A program made the translations under genes and the position numbers. From UMGS1590 sp036303105 (lineage in GTDB: Bacteria; Bacillota; Peptococcia; Peptococcales; Peptococcaceae), in the NCBI GenBank assembly GCA_036303105.1, contig JAXJBF010000137.1, forward strand, positions 1 through 64,000: a stretch of DNA of 64,000 nt, written 5' to 3'. Below the pieces are notes generated by a model. It saw only the letters and a list, made by a program, of their open reading frames with translations. It was not told the DNA's origin and made no database searches. Of this stretch, positions 41,269 to 50,557 are shown piece after piece; position 1 is the first letter of the stretch; every line of letters begins with the position of its first letter.

Positions 41269-43415
41269 TTCTTCGATATAGGCGCATACCGCGCATCAAG
41301 TGTCTTTAGTCCTTGACTAGGGAATGCAACTGTAATTTTTGTTTGCTCTATAGAATCAACGCTGACAACGACCCCTTCTCCCCAACTTGAATGGATCACC
41401 TTTTCTCCAACAGAATAACTTACATTAGTTTTAGTTTCTTTTTTATGCGCAGGGGAAATTATATTTTTATGGTGCCTAATTTTACTTACATTGCTATAAA
41501 ATTGCTCATCTAATTCCGAAAAGAACTCTGACGGTGGATTATACATAAATCGTCCATGGATCATTCGTTGACGCGCACTAGTTATGAATAATTGCTCTTT
41601 TGCACGTGTAAAAGCAACATAGCAAAGTCTGCGTTCCTCTTCTAAACCCGCATTTTCTTTCTTTGCACGAAAATGCGGAAATAACTCCTGTTCAAAACCC
41701 GCGATAAAGACTATAGGAAATTCCAAGCCTTTACTTGAATGCATGGTCATAATGCTTACTGTATCTTCATTCATCGAGGCTTGATCCAAATCAGTATATA
41801 GTGCAATCTCTTCAAGAAACCCACTTAAATTTCTTTCTTCATAATCTATGTCTTTTACGTCAAATTCTTTTGCTACCGAAAGAAATTCATTAATATTATC
41901 CATATCTAATTCAGCAGCCATAGGATCGGTATCGTAAAGATATTTAACATATCCTGATTGATTGATCACATAGTCCAACAACGGCTCCATTTCGTATTCT
42001 AATGCGATTTCTTTTCCTTCAATAATGAACGAGTGAAAATCCTTCAAGGCCTCTTTTGCTCTTTTGGATATGTTTAAATCGGGATCAATTAGACAATCTA
42101 CTAAGGTTGTTTCAGGATGCTGAAGATGAAAATCGACTATTTTATTCCATGTTTGATCACCAATTCCCCGTTTTGGAATATTAATAATGCGATGCAAGTT
42201 GACCGCGTCATTTGGATTAGCGATAACATACAAATATGCTAATATATCCTTTATCTCTCGACGTTGAAAAAACTTGATACCTCCATAGATTTTATAAGGA
42301 AGTCTATTGTCAACAAAAACTTTCTCTATTGAACGAAACTGTGCTGTAGTTCGAATCAACACAGCAAAATCGCTATAATGATAGTCAGACTTTTCCATAA
42401 TATCTTTTATCTGACGAACAATAAAATATGCCTCATCTCGATCATCATCGGCCTCATAATAAATAACTTTAGCACCTTCTTCATTTCGAGTCCATAAAAC
42501 TTTATCCTTTCTCATGCTATTATTAGCTATAACTGCATTTGCGAGGTTCAAAATAGTTTTAGTAGATCGATAATTTTCCTCAAGCTTTATGACTTTGGCT
42601 TCTGGATAATCTTTTTCGAAGCTAAGAATATTTTGCACATCGGCGCCACGCCACTCATAAATAGATTGATCGTCATCACCAACTACGCAAATATTTTGGT
42701 ACTTGTTGCCGAGTAAATGAACAAATTCATACTGAATTCTATTTGTATCTTGGTATTCATCAACCATTATATATTGAAAGCGATCCTGATAATACTCTAA
42801 AACATCTGGATGCTCTTTAAATAATTTAACAGTCATACAAAGAATGTCATCAAAATCAATAGCGTTATTATTATGTAAAGTCTCTTGGTATTTTTGTATA
42901 ACCTCAAGTATTATTTCTGGAAGTATGCCATTTTTTCCATATAGGTTTATGGCCTCTGTTAAATCAAAATATGTATTTTTTAAATGCGAAATATTATTTA
43001 ATACACTGCTTGGTTTTAAATAATCAGAGTCTATATTATATTCCTTAAGAATACGTTTAATAATATTTAATTGATCTGACGTGTCATATATTACAAAGTT
43101 TGCATTTAACGAAGTATGTTCTACTTCAAAGCGCAAAATTTGTAGGCAAGCCGAATGAAAGGTGCGCGCCCAGATGTGTGCACCTTTTTCACCAATCATA
43201 TTAATAATTCTATCTCTCATTTCATTGGCCGCTTTATTCGTAAATGTAATTGCCAAAATGTTGTATGGTGAAATGGCACATTCTTCGATCAAATAAGCTA
43301 TACGATGAACGAGTACATTGGTTTTACCCGATCCGGCTCCAGCTAAAATTAACAGCGGACCCTCTGTTGTCAAAACAGCTTCCAATTGTTGTGGATTTAA
43401 TATTGATAAGTCCAT
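41265..43415 (-). CDS. pcrA: ATP-dependent DNA helicase PcrA/UvrD
   Basis: A 716-residue superfamily 1 helicase. Motif I is AGAGSGKTNVLVHRI, Ia ITFTNKAANEM, II VDEYQDTN, III GDDDQSIYEWRGA, IV LEENYRST, V TMHSSKGLEFP and VI YVAFTRAKEQLF. The C-terminal GEKVIHSSWGEGVVVSV block is the PcrA-type Tudor domain that binds RNA polymerase. It functions in nucleotide excision repair, replication restart and removal of RecA. AGGAGAATC lies just before the ATG. Confidence 0.95.
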   Translation of the reverse strand: MDLSILNPQQLEAVLTTEGPLLILAGAGSGKTNVLVHRIAYLIEECAISPYNILAITFTNKAANEMRDRIINMIGEKGAHIWARTFHSACLQILRFEVEHTSLNANFVIYDTSDQLNIIKRILKEYNIDSDYLKPSSVLNNISHLKNTYFDLTEAINLYGKNGILPEIILEVIQKYQETLHNNNAIDFDDILCMTVKLFKEHPDVLEYYQDRFQYIMVDEYQDTNRIQYEFVHLLGNKYQNICVVGDDDQSIYEWRGADVQNILSFEKDYPEAKVIKLEENYRSTKTILNLANAVIANNSMRKDKVLWTRNEEGAKVIYYEADDDRDEAYFIVRQIKDIMEKSDYHYSDFAVLIRTTAQFRSIEKVFVDNRLPYKIYGGIKFFQRREIKDILAYLYVIANPNDAVNLHRIINIPKRGIGDQTWNKIVDFHLQHPETTLVDCLIDPDLNISKRAKEALKDFHSFIIEGKEIALEYEMEPLLDYVINQSGYVKYLYDTDPMAAELDMDNINEFLSVAKEFDVKDIDYEERNLSGFLEEIALYTDLDQASMNEDTVSIMTMHSSKGLEFPIVFIAGFEQELFPHFRAKKENAGLEEERRLCYVAFTRAKEQLFITSARQRMIHGRFMYNPPSEFFSELDEQFYSNVSKIRHHKNIISPAHKKETKTNVSYSVGEKVIHSSWGEGVVVSVDSIEQTKITVAFPSQGLKTLDARYAPISKK

Positions 43416-43443
43416 AAGATTCTCCTGTTCGTAATTAAATGAA

Positions 43444-43478
43444 AAGCACTTCTAATAGACATCTTATTAGAAGTGCTT
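43444..43478. terminator. Terminator after the dehydratase-activase genes
   Basis: Perfect 14-bp arms AAGCACTTCTAATA (43444-43457) and TATTAGAAGTGCTT (43465-43478), flanked by T-rich sequence on both strands. It ends the minus-strand activase operon before pcrA. Confidence 0.75.
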
Positions 43479-43485
43479 CATTTTT

Positions 43486-44742
43486 TCAATATGAGATGTT
43501 ACGCGTTGACGCAAGCATGAGCTTTATGCGATTCTCTTGATTAACACGGCTAGCGCTGGCATCATAATCAATTGGCACAATATTGGCCTCTGGATAAAGG
43601 CTTTTGATTTTACGCAACATTCCACGTCCGACAATATGATTTGGTAAACAACCAAACGGTTGCGTGCAAACAATATTCTCACATCCAGACTCAATTAATT
43701 CAACCATTTCAGCAGTCAGCAGCCATCCTTCTCCCATTTTTGTACCTTCATGAATAACTTTTTTTCCAAGTGATTTAGTTTTTCTAAACGGTGTTTGAGG
43801 GTTAAACTGAGGATAAGCTTTATAACTGTCAATAACCGTATTCTGTAAGGAAATGATATAGTTTACGATAAATTTTGATACAACTGCTTTTGTATGGCCA
43901 GTGCCATATAAATACCAGTCCTCGATACCAGCATCAGCAGTATAGAGTACAAAATCCATCAATCCTGGAACAACAACTTCGCAATCTTCTTGCTGCAGAA
44001 AAGCTTCGAGATTATTGTTTCCCAAAGGTGCAAATTTAACATAAATTTCACCAACAATGCCAACCTTTGTCTTTTTCGGTCCATCAACTAGCTTAATATC
44101 AGCAAATTCTTTTAATATCCAAGGGCAATTTTCCCGTAATTCTTTTCTTTTACAACCTTTTCCATTTTCAAATTGTCGCTCTAATTCAGAACAAACCCTG
44201 TCAATAGTTTGTTCGACATCATCTTTATTTTTCGCATATGGAAGAATTTGATTTTTCAGATTCATAATCATGTCGCCATAAATAATAGCAAACATAGCAT
44301 TCTTCAATAAACTTTTTGTCAATTTAAATCCCGGATTATCTTCTAATCCAACAACATTAAATGACAAAACCGGAATATATTCAAGATTTGCACGCTTCAA
44401 GGCTTTTCGAAGAAGAGCGATATAATTTGAAGCGCGACAACCTCCACCAGTTTGCGTCAAAAGCAAAGCTATTTTATGTGTGTCATAACCATGATTCATT
44501 GCACCATCCAAGAGTTGCCCAATGGCTAATTGAGCAGGATAGCACATATCATTATTGACATACTTAACACCTGTACTAATAATATCATGCGATACAGAGT
44601 CAAGAATATCAACCTTATAGCCTTCCATTGTTAATAATTTTTTGATCAGACGAAAATGAATGGGCAACATCATCGGAATAAGGATGGTGTGCGTTTTTTT
44701 CATTTCTTCGGTAAAAACAACACGTTCCTGTTGTTCAGACAC
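43486..44742 (-). CDS. Acyl-CoA dehydratase activase-associated protein (HgdB/DUF2229-like)
   Basis: A 418-residue protein of the 2-hydroxyacyl-CoA dehydratase D-component-like group. Conserved Cys occur in NNDMCYPAQLAIGQLL, TGGGCRASNY and CTQPFGCLPNHIVGRG, where 4Fe-4S ligands are expected. In many Clostridia this part is fused to the activase encoded upstream; here it is a separate gene starting with GTG and touching the activase stop. It has not been given a defined reaction in this family; a role as Fe-S or double-cubane type reductase is possible. Confidence 0.8.
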   Translation of the reverse strand: MSEQQERVVFTEEMKKTHTILIPMMLPIHFRLIKKLLTMEGYKVDILDSVSHDIISTGVKYVNNDMCYPAQLAIGQLLDGAMNHGYDTHKIALLLTQTGGGCRASNYIALLRKALKRANLEYIPVLSFNVVGLEDNPGFKLTKSLLKNAMFAIIYGDMIMNLKNQILPYAKNKDDVEQTIDRVCSELERQFENGKGCKRKELRENCPWILKEFADIKLVDGPKKTKVGIVGEIYVKFAPLGNNNLEAFLQQEDCEVVVPGLMDFVLYTADAGIEDWYLYGTGHTKAVVSKFIVNYIISLQNTVIDSYKAYPQFNPQTPFRKTKSLGKKVIHEGTKMGEGWLLTAEMVELIESGCENIVCTQPFGCLPNHIVGRGMLRKIKSLYPEANIVPIDYDASASRVNQENRIKLMLASTRNISY

Positions 44743-47691
44743 TTATTGCTTCCTCCTTTGATCCAACGTAGCAAACAAACTTCTTAAACGAATTTTCACA
44801 GTACCAAGATTACTAATTTCATCAATTTTTATCTGAGTATAAATGTCTCCGCCATCCTCTAAAATATTTCTCATTTCATCAGCAGTAATGGCATCCAGCC
44901 CACAACCAAAACTTACCAATTGCACAACAGACATATCTGGATTTTCCAAAGCTGTTTTTGCCGCATTATACAAGCGAGCATGATAGGTCCACTGATTAAG
45001 GACATGCGTATCTGTATTACTATAAATAAACGGCAATCCATCTTCACTTATGACAACAGTATTAAAACTTTGCACTAAGCGATCAATGCCATGGTTGATT
45101 TCAGGATCCACATGATATGGTCTACCCGCAAGAATGATAATTGGCAATTCATGAATACGCGCATATTGAATAGCTTGATCAGTAAAGTTTTTCTGTTTAT
45201 CATAATAGATCTGCTGAGCAGCATAGGCAGCATCTAAAGCTTCACCAATCTTTCGTCCATTTGCATCGATTCTTTTTGCTAGATCTTTTGTTAGCTGCTT
45301 TTTCATGAATTTCTTATTATGTATGCCGTAAAAACCAAAAATGAAATTATCTTTATTGATTTTTTGAACATTTGCTTCTATAACCTGTGGATAATATGCA
45401 ACAACAGGACAATTATAATGATTATCACTTATTTTTTCATCAAAGTTATAGCTTAAGCACGGATAAAAAATGAAATCAACATTTTTTTCTAAAAGCCATT
45501 CTATATGTCCATGAATAAGCTTTGCTGGATAACAAATCGTATCTGATGGAATTGTATATTGACCTTTAGTAAATAACTGTTTCGAACCAAATGGAGAAAG
45601 AAGAACACGATAACCTAAATGATTCCAGAAAGTTGTCCAAAATGGATACATTTCATATACATTCAACCCCAATGGCATGCCAACTGTTCCATTTGGGAAC
45701 GATCCTTTTAGCTGTTCCTTTTTCAGATTAGTAATAAGCTGTTGCTTATAAAGATAGGAATTAGGCGAATCCAGATTCTTTTTATCTTTATTTAATGGTC
45801 TCTCACAACGATTTCCTGCAATAAGTTCTTCACCATTACTAAAATGATTGATTGTAAGTTCGCAATGGTTGCCACAAAACTGACACGTACGACTATATGT
45901 TTTATAAGAAAACTCGTTGAGTTCTATCGGCCCAAGGCAATTGCTTTTTCCAGTGCTATTACTTTTTGCATACAAAGCACAACCAAAGGCACCCATTAAG
46001 CCTGCAATTGAAGGTCTAATGACATTACGGCCAATTTCTTTTTCAAATGCACGAAGAATGGCATCATTATAGAATGTGCCTCCTTGCACAACAATACGTT
46101 TCCCTAGATCATCAGCGTCATTTGCGCGAATAACTTTATACAACGCATTTTTAACAACGCTAATAGAAAGACCAGCAGAAATATCTTCAACACTTGCCCC
46201 TTCTTTTTGTGACTGTTTCACAGAAGAATTCATGAATACCGTACAACGACTGCCTAAATCAACAGGGTGTTTTGAATGCAAGCCTAGGTTTGCGAATTCT
46301 GCAACATCATATCCCATAGCGCTTGCAAATGTAGAAATAAAAGAACCACACCCTGACGAACATGCTTCGTTCAGAAAAATAGAATCTATTGTTCCATTTT
46401 TTATTTTAAAGCATTTCATATCCTGTCCTCCGATGTCGATAATAAAATCTACATCGGGCTGAAAATATTGCGCAGCCGTCAAATGAGCAATGGTTTCAAC
46501 CAAACCATAATCCATAGAAAAGGCTTTCTTAATCAATTCTTCACCATATCCAGTAACTGCAGATGAACGGATATGTATATTCGGATAATTTTTATAAAGA
46601 AATTGCAATGTATCCAATGTCATATTTATTGGTTGACCGTTGCTGTATTCATATCGGCTATATAACAATTCATTATTTTCACCAATAACAACAAGCTTAA
46701 CAGTCGTAGAACCAGCATCAACACCAAGATATACATCGCCTTTATACGACGCAATATCAGCGTATTCAACAGTAGATTTGGCATGCCGCTCAAGAAACTC
46801 TCGATATTCGTCTTCAGATTCAAACAATGGTTTTGTCGTAGAAGTATTCCTTATCGTTTGTTTATTTTCTTTAAACCGGCGCATTAAATCGTCTAAGTCA
46901 AAAGACAACTCATTTTTACTATAAAGCGCAGCGCCCATCGCTACATAATAGCGAGCATTTTCCGGAAATACATAATCTTCTTCTGATTCTAATTTTAGCA
47001 CATTTTTGAAAGCCGTTTGTAATCCCGAAAAGAAATTGAGTGGACCGCCAAGGAAAATAACCTTGCCTTTTATTTCTCTCCCCTGTGCAAGACCACCAAC
47101 AGTTTGATTAGCAACAGCATAAAAAATACTCATTGCGACATCTTCTTTTCGTGCACCTTGGTTCAATAATGGCTGAATATCCGATTTGGCGAATACGCCA
47201 CAACGCGATGCAATATCATAAACGTTTTCAGAGCGGTTCGCCATTTCATTCATGGTTTCAAGGTCAACATTTAGCAAAACAGCCATCTGATCAATAAATG
47301 CACCTGTTCCACCAGCGCAAGAGCCATTCATTCGTACCTCAGATCCACCTGTAAAGAAAAGAATCTTGGCATCTTCCCCGCCAAGCTCAATTGCTACATC
47401 AATATCTCCATGAAGATCTGTTACTGCAATTTGCGATGCAATAACCTCTTGAATAAAAGGAATATTATAAGCTTCAGATAGACCAATCCCAGCAGAGCCA
47501 GTAACCGCAAGCCTAACATCCTTATCATCAATATCTTTAAGATGATCCTTAATTTCTTCGACAAATTGCATCGCCACTTCTTTTATATTCGAACGATGGC
47601 GTCTATAATCTTTGTAAATAATATTTTGATTCTGATCCAATACCACACATTTCATTGTGGTCGATCCTACATCTAGACCAATGCGAATCAA
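44743..47691 (-). CDS. Double ASKHA-domain acyl-CoA dehydratase activase (BcrAD/BadFG type)
   Basis: A 982-residue protein with two HgdC-like ASKHA ATPase domains. Domain 1 has GLDVGSTTMKCVVLD, CAGGTGAFIDQ and SRCGVFAKSDI. Domain 2 (from about residue 320) has GVDAGSTTVKLVVIG, ACSSGCGSFIS and SRCTVFMNSSV. Each pair of Cys can bind a 4Fe-4S cluster between subunits. The C-terminal third is DUF2229-like with further Cys (CQFCGNHCEL). Single-domain HgdC uses ATP to drive one-electron reduction of hydroxyacyl-CoA dehydratases. This long form is common in anaerobes but its target is unknown. TTG start, with GGAGG upstream; promoter at 47749-47776. Confidence 0.88.
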   Translation of the reverse strand: MIRIGLDVGSTTMKCVVLDQNQNIIYKDYRRHRSNIKEVAMQFVEEIKDHLKDIDDKDVRLAVTGSAGIGLSEAYNIPFIQEVIASQIAVTDLHGDIDVAIELGGEDAKILFFTGGSEVRMNGSCAGGTGAFIDQMAVLLNVDLETMNEMANRSENVYDIASRCGVFAKSDIQPLLNQGARKEDVAMSIFYAVANQTVGGLAQGREIKGKVIFLGGPLNFFSGLQTAFKNVLKLESEEDYVFPENARYYVAMGAALYSKNELSFDLDDLMRRFKENKQTIRNTSTTKPLFESEDEYREFLERHAKSTVEYADIASYKGDVYLGVDAGSTTVKLVVIGENNELLYSRYEYSNGQPINMTLDTLQFLYKNYPNIHIRSSAVTGYGEELIKKAFSMDYGLVETIAHLTAAQYFQPDVDFIIDIGGQDMKCFKIKNGTIDSIFLNEACSSGCGSFISTFASAMGYDVAEFANLGLHSKHPVDLGSRCTVFMNSSVKQSQKEGASVEDISAGLSISVVKNALYKVIRANDADDLGKRIVVQGGTFYNDAILRAFEKEIGRNVIRPSIAGLMGAFGCALYAKSNSTGKSNCLGPIELNEFSYKTYSRTCQFCGNHCELTINHFSNGEELIAGNRCERPLNKDKKNLDSPNSYLYKQQLITNLKKEQLKGSFPNGTVGMPLGLNVYEMYPFWTTFWNHLGYRVLLSPFGSKQLFTKGQYTIPSDTICYPAKLIHGHIEWLLEKNVDFIFYPCLSYNFDEKISDNHYNCPVVAYYPQVIEANVQKINKDNFIFGFYGIHNKKFMKKQLTKDLAKRIDANGRKIGEALDAAYAAQQIYYDKQKNFTDQAIQYARIHELPIIILAGRPYHVDPEINHGIDRLVQSFNTVVISEDGLPFIYSNTDTHVLNQWTYHARLYNAAKTALENPDMSVVQLVSFGCGLDAITADEMRNILEDGGDIYTQIKIDEISNLGTVKIRLRSLFATLDQRRKQ

Positions 47692-47748
47692 TTTTGTATC
47701 CTCCTAAAAAATGGATTCCCCTCAAAATGTAAAAGTCCAACTCTTTAT

Positions 47749-47776
47749 ATTATACCATACATATTTTTTCCCACAA
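47749..47776 (-). promoter_or_regulatory. Promoter of the activase operon
   Basis: On the minus strand TTGTGG (47776-47771), 16-bp spacer, TATAAT (47754-47749), about 60 nt before the TTG start. Confidence 0.5.
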
Positions 47777-47889
47777 GATTACATTCTAGATTATTTCATA
47801 AATATTTGATCGTTCACATTGCCCGCTTGTTTATTACAATATAAAACAGAACCTCTACCATTCGAGTTTTTGTCGATGTCAGCGGTTCT

Positions 47890-48440
47890 GCATTTTAGCG
47901 CATCTTCCTTTAATAAGTAAAATAATTTGATATCACCCCCTGATCGGTGTTTCCTGCTTCTATTACGAACAATATTGTAGAAAAAACTTCAGGCTATCTC
48001 GTGTTTTGAGCCACATTCAGAACTTGTAATCCAATGTCCTCGCCCGTCACTCGTTCAAATACAGCATCCGAGAATATCCGCCTTGCTTCTTCCACTTGAT
48101 TGGTAACACCTGTAAAACCGTATTTCGTTTGCTCCACCTCCAAAAAAGTTTTTTGGTAAGGATTTTCTGTTTTTGATATGTCTTTACCCTTAAATTTTAT
48201 GGTGCCAGACTCATATGAAATCAGGTGAAGAATGGCGCGTATAGTAGTTTTTCCAGCGCTGTTTGCTCCGATAAATTCCATGATGCAATCTTCGTAAAAT
48301 TCAGTTCTTCTTTTGTGATCTTAAGTATTTTCGCTATTTGGAATCATATTCTGCATTTTCTGCTCTACAAGTCGGCGTTTGGAATCTCGCAGCAATTCAA
48401 GATTGCCTAATGTGTTTTCATGTTTCAATCCCAAAGAAAT
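47890..48440 (-). pseudogene. Decayed ABC transporter locus
   Basis: The minus strand keeps a 95-codon frame (47994-48281) beginning MEFIGANSAGKTTIR, a Walker A of ABC ATPases with altered residues, then SGTIKFKGKDI. The ATPase ends early, with no signature or Walker B. Upstream, past a stop and frame change (about 48310-48440), a helical segment ELLRDSKRRLVEQKM may be the end of a regulator. Downstream, about 47890-47950, KLFYLLKEDALK preceded by GGGGGTGAT resembles a permease N-terminus whose ATG has become ATC. The order would fit a regulator-ATPase-permease operon that has decayed. Family assignment of the two flanking pieces is tentative. Confidence 0.5.
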
Positions 48441-48465
48441 TATCTTTGACCTCTACCACGTCGGC

Positions 48466-48513
48466 AGAAAAAATATGGGTGGTAAGTACGACTTTGTACA
48501 TACCACCCATATT
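48466..48513 (-). terminator. Terminator of the CorC-type gene
   Basis: Perfect 13-bp arms AATATGGGTGGTA (48472-48484) and TACCACCCATATT (48501-48513), with an inner GTAC/GTAC pair. On the minus strand a run of six T follows (48473-48468). It lies about 90 nt beyond the stop of the gene at 48600-49937. Confidence 0.65.
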
Positions 48514-48599
48514 GATAAGGGATATATTTATAATCATCTAAATTAAAATGTTGTCAGATTCGCCGATCACGAACGCTAGCATCCCAACAAAACATTTTA

Positions 48600-49937
48600 T
48601 TATTCGTCATGCACCGATAACGGATTTTTAACCTTCATTCTCACGCTAACAATTCGATTCCCTTCGACCTGTTCCGTCGAAAAAATAAGATTTTGTACGG
48701 ATACACTTTCCTTTGCACCATCCTCCGGTATATGTCCAAGTTGTTCAATAAAATAACCGGAAATGGTATCACAGTCTTCATTTTCAATATTAAGTTCAAG
48801 TTCTTTATTAAGGTTATTAATAAGAAGACGTCCGTCTAACAGATATTCATCAGGACCAATAATTTGAATTTCCGGTACAACAACATCATACTCCTCATTA
48901 ATATTACCCATAATCTCTTCAACTAAGTCTTCAATTGTAACTATTCCAGAAAAGCCACCATGTTCATCAACAAGGATGGCCATATGTCGATGTGCAGCTT
49001 GCATCTCTCGAAATAATGAGTCTGCTGCTTTGGTTTCCGGAATGAAGAACGGTTTATGCAGCATTTTTCGAATTTCCATATCTTCAGGTGCAATATTTTT
49101 TCTCAGAGCAATGATAACGTCTTTGATATGAAGCACACCAATGATGTTATCTATATCATCTTCATAAACAGGAATACGATTATGACGCGTCTCTAAAATA
49201 TCATCCAACAATTGAGAGAACGATTCATTAATGTCAAAACAAACTACATCACGCCGGGGCACTCGAATTTCTCGTGCCGTTATATCATTAAAATCAAAGA
49301 TCGATGTTATCATCTTACGTTCATCATCTTCAAAGGTCCCGATTTCATTGCCTTGTTTTAATAAAGCTTTAATCTCTTCTTCTGTTACAGCATCTTCTTG
49401 ATCCGTCGTATTAAAGCCCAGTGTTTTTAATACAAGCTTGGTAGAAATAGATAGAAATTTTATAAACGGTGAGAGAAAAATCGAAATATAATGAATTGGC
49501 ATAACAGTTATCATGCAAACTGTTTCTGCTTTTTGCAACGCAATGCGTTTCGGAACCAATTCGCCAAATACAAGGTTAAAGAACATCAGCAGCAATGTAA
49601 CACCATTACTCGCAATCACCTCGGCGTATGGAATACCACGCGTAAACATCCAAGCACCAAGAACAGGAGCAATGCGTGCAGCTGCTGAAGCAGAAGAATA
49701 AAAACCAGCAAAAGTAATAGCAACTTGAATAGTTGATAAAAATTTCGTAGAATCATTGAAAAGTTTTTCAATTACTTTTGCTTTCTTATTTCCACTTTCT
49801 GCCAAATGACGAATGCGATTCTTATTAACCGAAACAACGGCCATCTCAGCACCTGCAAAAAAAGCGTTCATGAGTGTAAAAAATAGCAATAACAATAAAC
49901 TTGCAACAATAGAATTCCCTGTCGGGTCTGCGTCCAT
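48600..49937 (-). CDS. CNNM/CorC-type membrane protein (DUF21-CBS-CorC)
   Basis: A 445-residue protein with a DUF21/CNNM membrane domain (about 1-190; three to four helices with NAFFAGAEMAVVSVNKNRIRHL), a CBS pair (about 205-340; REIRVPRRDV and HMAILVDEHGGFSGIVT) and a C-terminal CorC_HlyC domain (about 350-440). Homologues are Mg2+ efflux or transport proteins, often misnamed haemolysins. The ATG at 49937 follows AGGAGG; the longer frame to 49985 lacks such a site. No partner genes nearby. Confidence 0.9.
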   Translation of the reverse strand: MDADPTGNSIVASLLLLLFFTLMNAFFAGAEMAVVSVNKNRIRHLAESGNKKAKVIEKLFNDSTKFLSTIQVAITFAGFYSSASAAARIAPVLGAWMFTRGIPYAEVIASNGVTLLLMFFNLVFGELVPKRIALQKAETVCMITVMPIHYISIFLSPFIKFLSISTKLVLKTLGFNTTDQEDAVTEEEIKALLKQGNEIGTFEDDERKMITSIFDFNDITAREIRVPRRDVVCFDINESFSQLLDDILETRHNRIPVYEDDIDNIIGVLHIKDVIIALRKNIAPEDMEIRKMLHKPFFIPETKAADSLFREMQAAHRHMAILVDEHGGFSGIVTIEDLVEEIMGNINEEYDVVVPEIQIIGPDEYLLDGRLLINNLNKELELNIENEDCDTISGYFIEQLGHIPEDGAKESVSVQNLIFSTEQVEGNRIVSVRMKVKNPLSVHDE

Positions 49938-50075
49938 AGGACTGATTCCTCCTAACAAAATAGTATATTGAAAAAATTTTAACATGTAGTAGATCTATTT
50001 TCAAGATCATTATGTTTCCTAGTTCCAATTTTTATATATACTTTGAATTTCTATTTTGTTTTTACAAAATCACAT

Positions 50076-50105
50076 TTGACAGCATTGTCCATTCAGTGGT
50101 AAAGT
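50076..50105 (+). promoter_or_regulatory. Promoter of the ABM-domain gene
   Basis: TTGACA (50076-50081), 18-bp spacer and TAAAGT (50100-50105), about 30 nt before the start codon at 50137. Confidence 0.5.
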
Positions 50106-50136
50106 GAATTTATATTTACATGAAAGGACGAGTTTT

Positions 50137-50421
50137 ATGGAGGAACTTACACTAACAGTAGTTTATACATCAAAACCAGGAATGCGTGACGCTTTCGTAC
50201 AAGAAGTGCTAAAAAGCGGCATTCTTGAAAAAATTCGGGCTGAAGAAGGCTGTATCTCATATGACTACTATGTTTCAGAAGATGATATTGATCGTTTAAT
50301 GCTCATAGAGAAATGGGCAAATCCATCTTTCCAACAAGCTCATATGCAGCAAGCACATATGCAGGAATTAGCTGAAATTAAAGCACGTTATATTGATGCA
50401 ACCAAAATAGAACATTATTAA
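50137..50421 (+). CDS. Small ABM-domain protein (antibiotic biosynthesis monooxygenase-like)
   Basis: A 94-residue dimeric ferredoxin-like-fold protein of the ABM group. It has the pattern VVYTSKPGMRDAFVQEVL, EEGCISYDYYVSEDD and MLIEKWANPSFQQAHMQ. Members include quinol monooxygenases (YgiN), haem-degrading IsdG-like and LsrG-like proteins. The HMQQAHMQ segment is a short in-place duplication. AAAGGACGAG precedes the ATG at 50137. It stands alone, opposite to its neighbours. No specific substrate can be given. Confidence 0.85.
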   Translation: MEELTLTVVYTSKPGMRDAFVQEVLKSGILEKIRAEEGCISYDYYVSEDDIDRLMLIEKWANPSFQQAHMQQAHMQELAEIKARYIDATKIEHY

Positions 50422-50509
50422 GATATATCTTGCAATGTACAAATTTATAATTACCAAGCCCAATATACCAATTAATCGAATATCTTTTTTTGAGAACACA
50501 TTATTATAA

Positions 50510-50555
50510 GCAAAAGCACCAGTACCCATTTTAAAATCGGTACTGGTGCTTTTGC
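50510..50555. terminator. Hairpin between the ABM gene and pnp
   Basis: Perfect 17-bp arms (50510-50526 and 50539-50555, GCAAAAGCACC at the outer end) with a 12-nt loop. It sits between two convergent genes, 2 nt beyond the pnp stop. The T-runs are weak on both sides. Confidence 0.65.
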
Positions 50556-50557
50556 TA

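Noticed and set aside
47840..47896. Inverted repeat CAGAACC / GGTTCTG with a loop of about 33 nt
   Set aside because: Short arms and a long loop without a T-run; may be chance within the decayed region.
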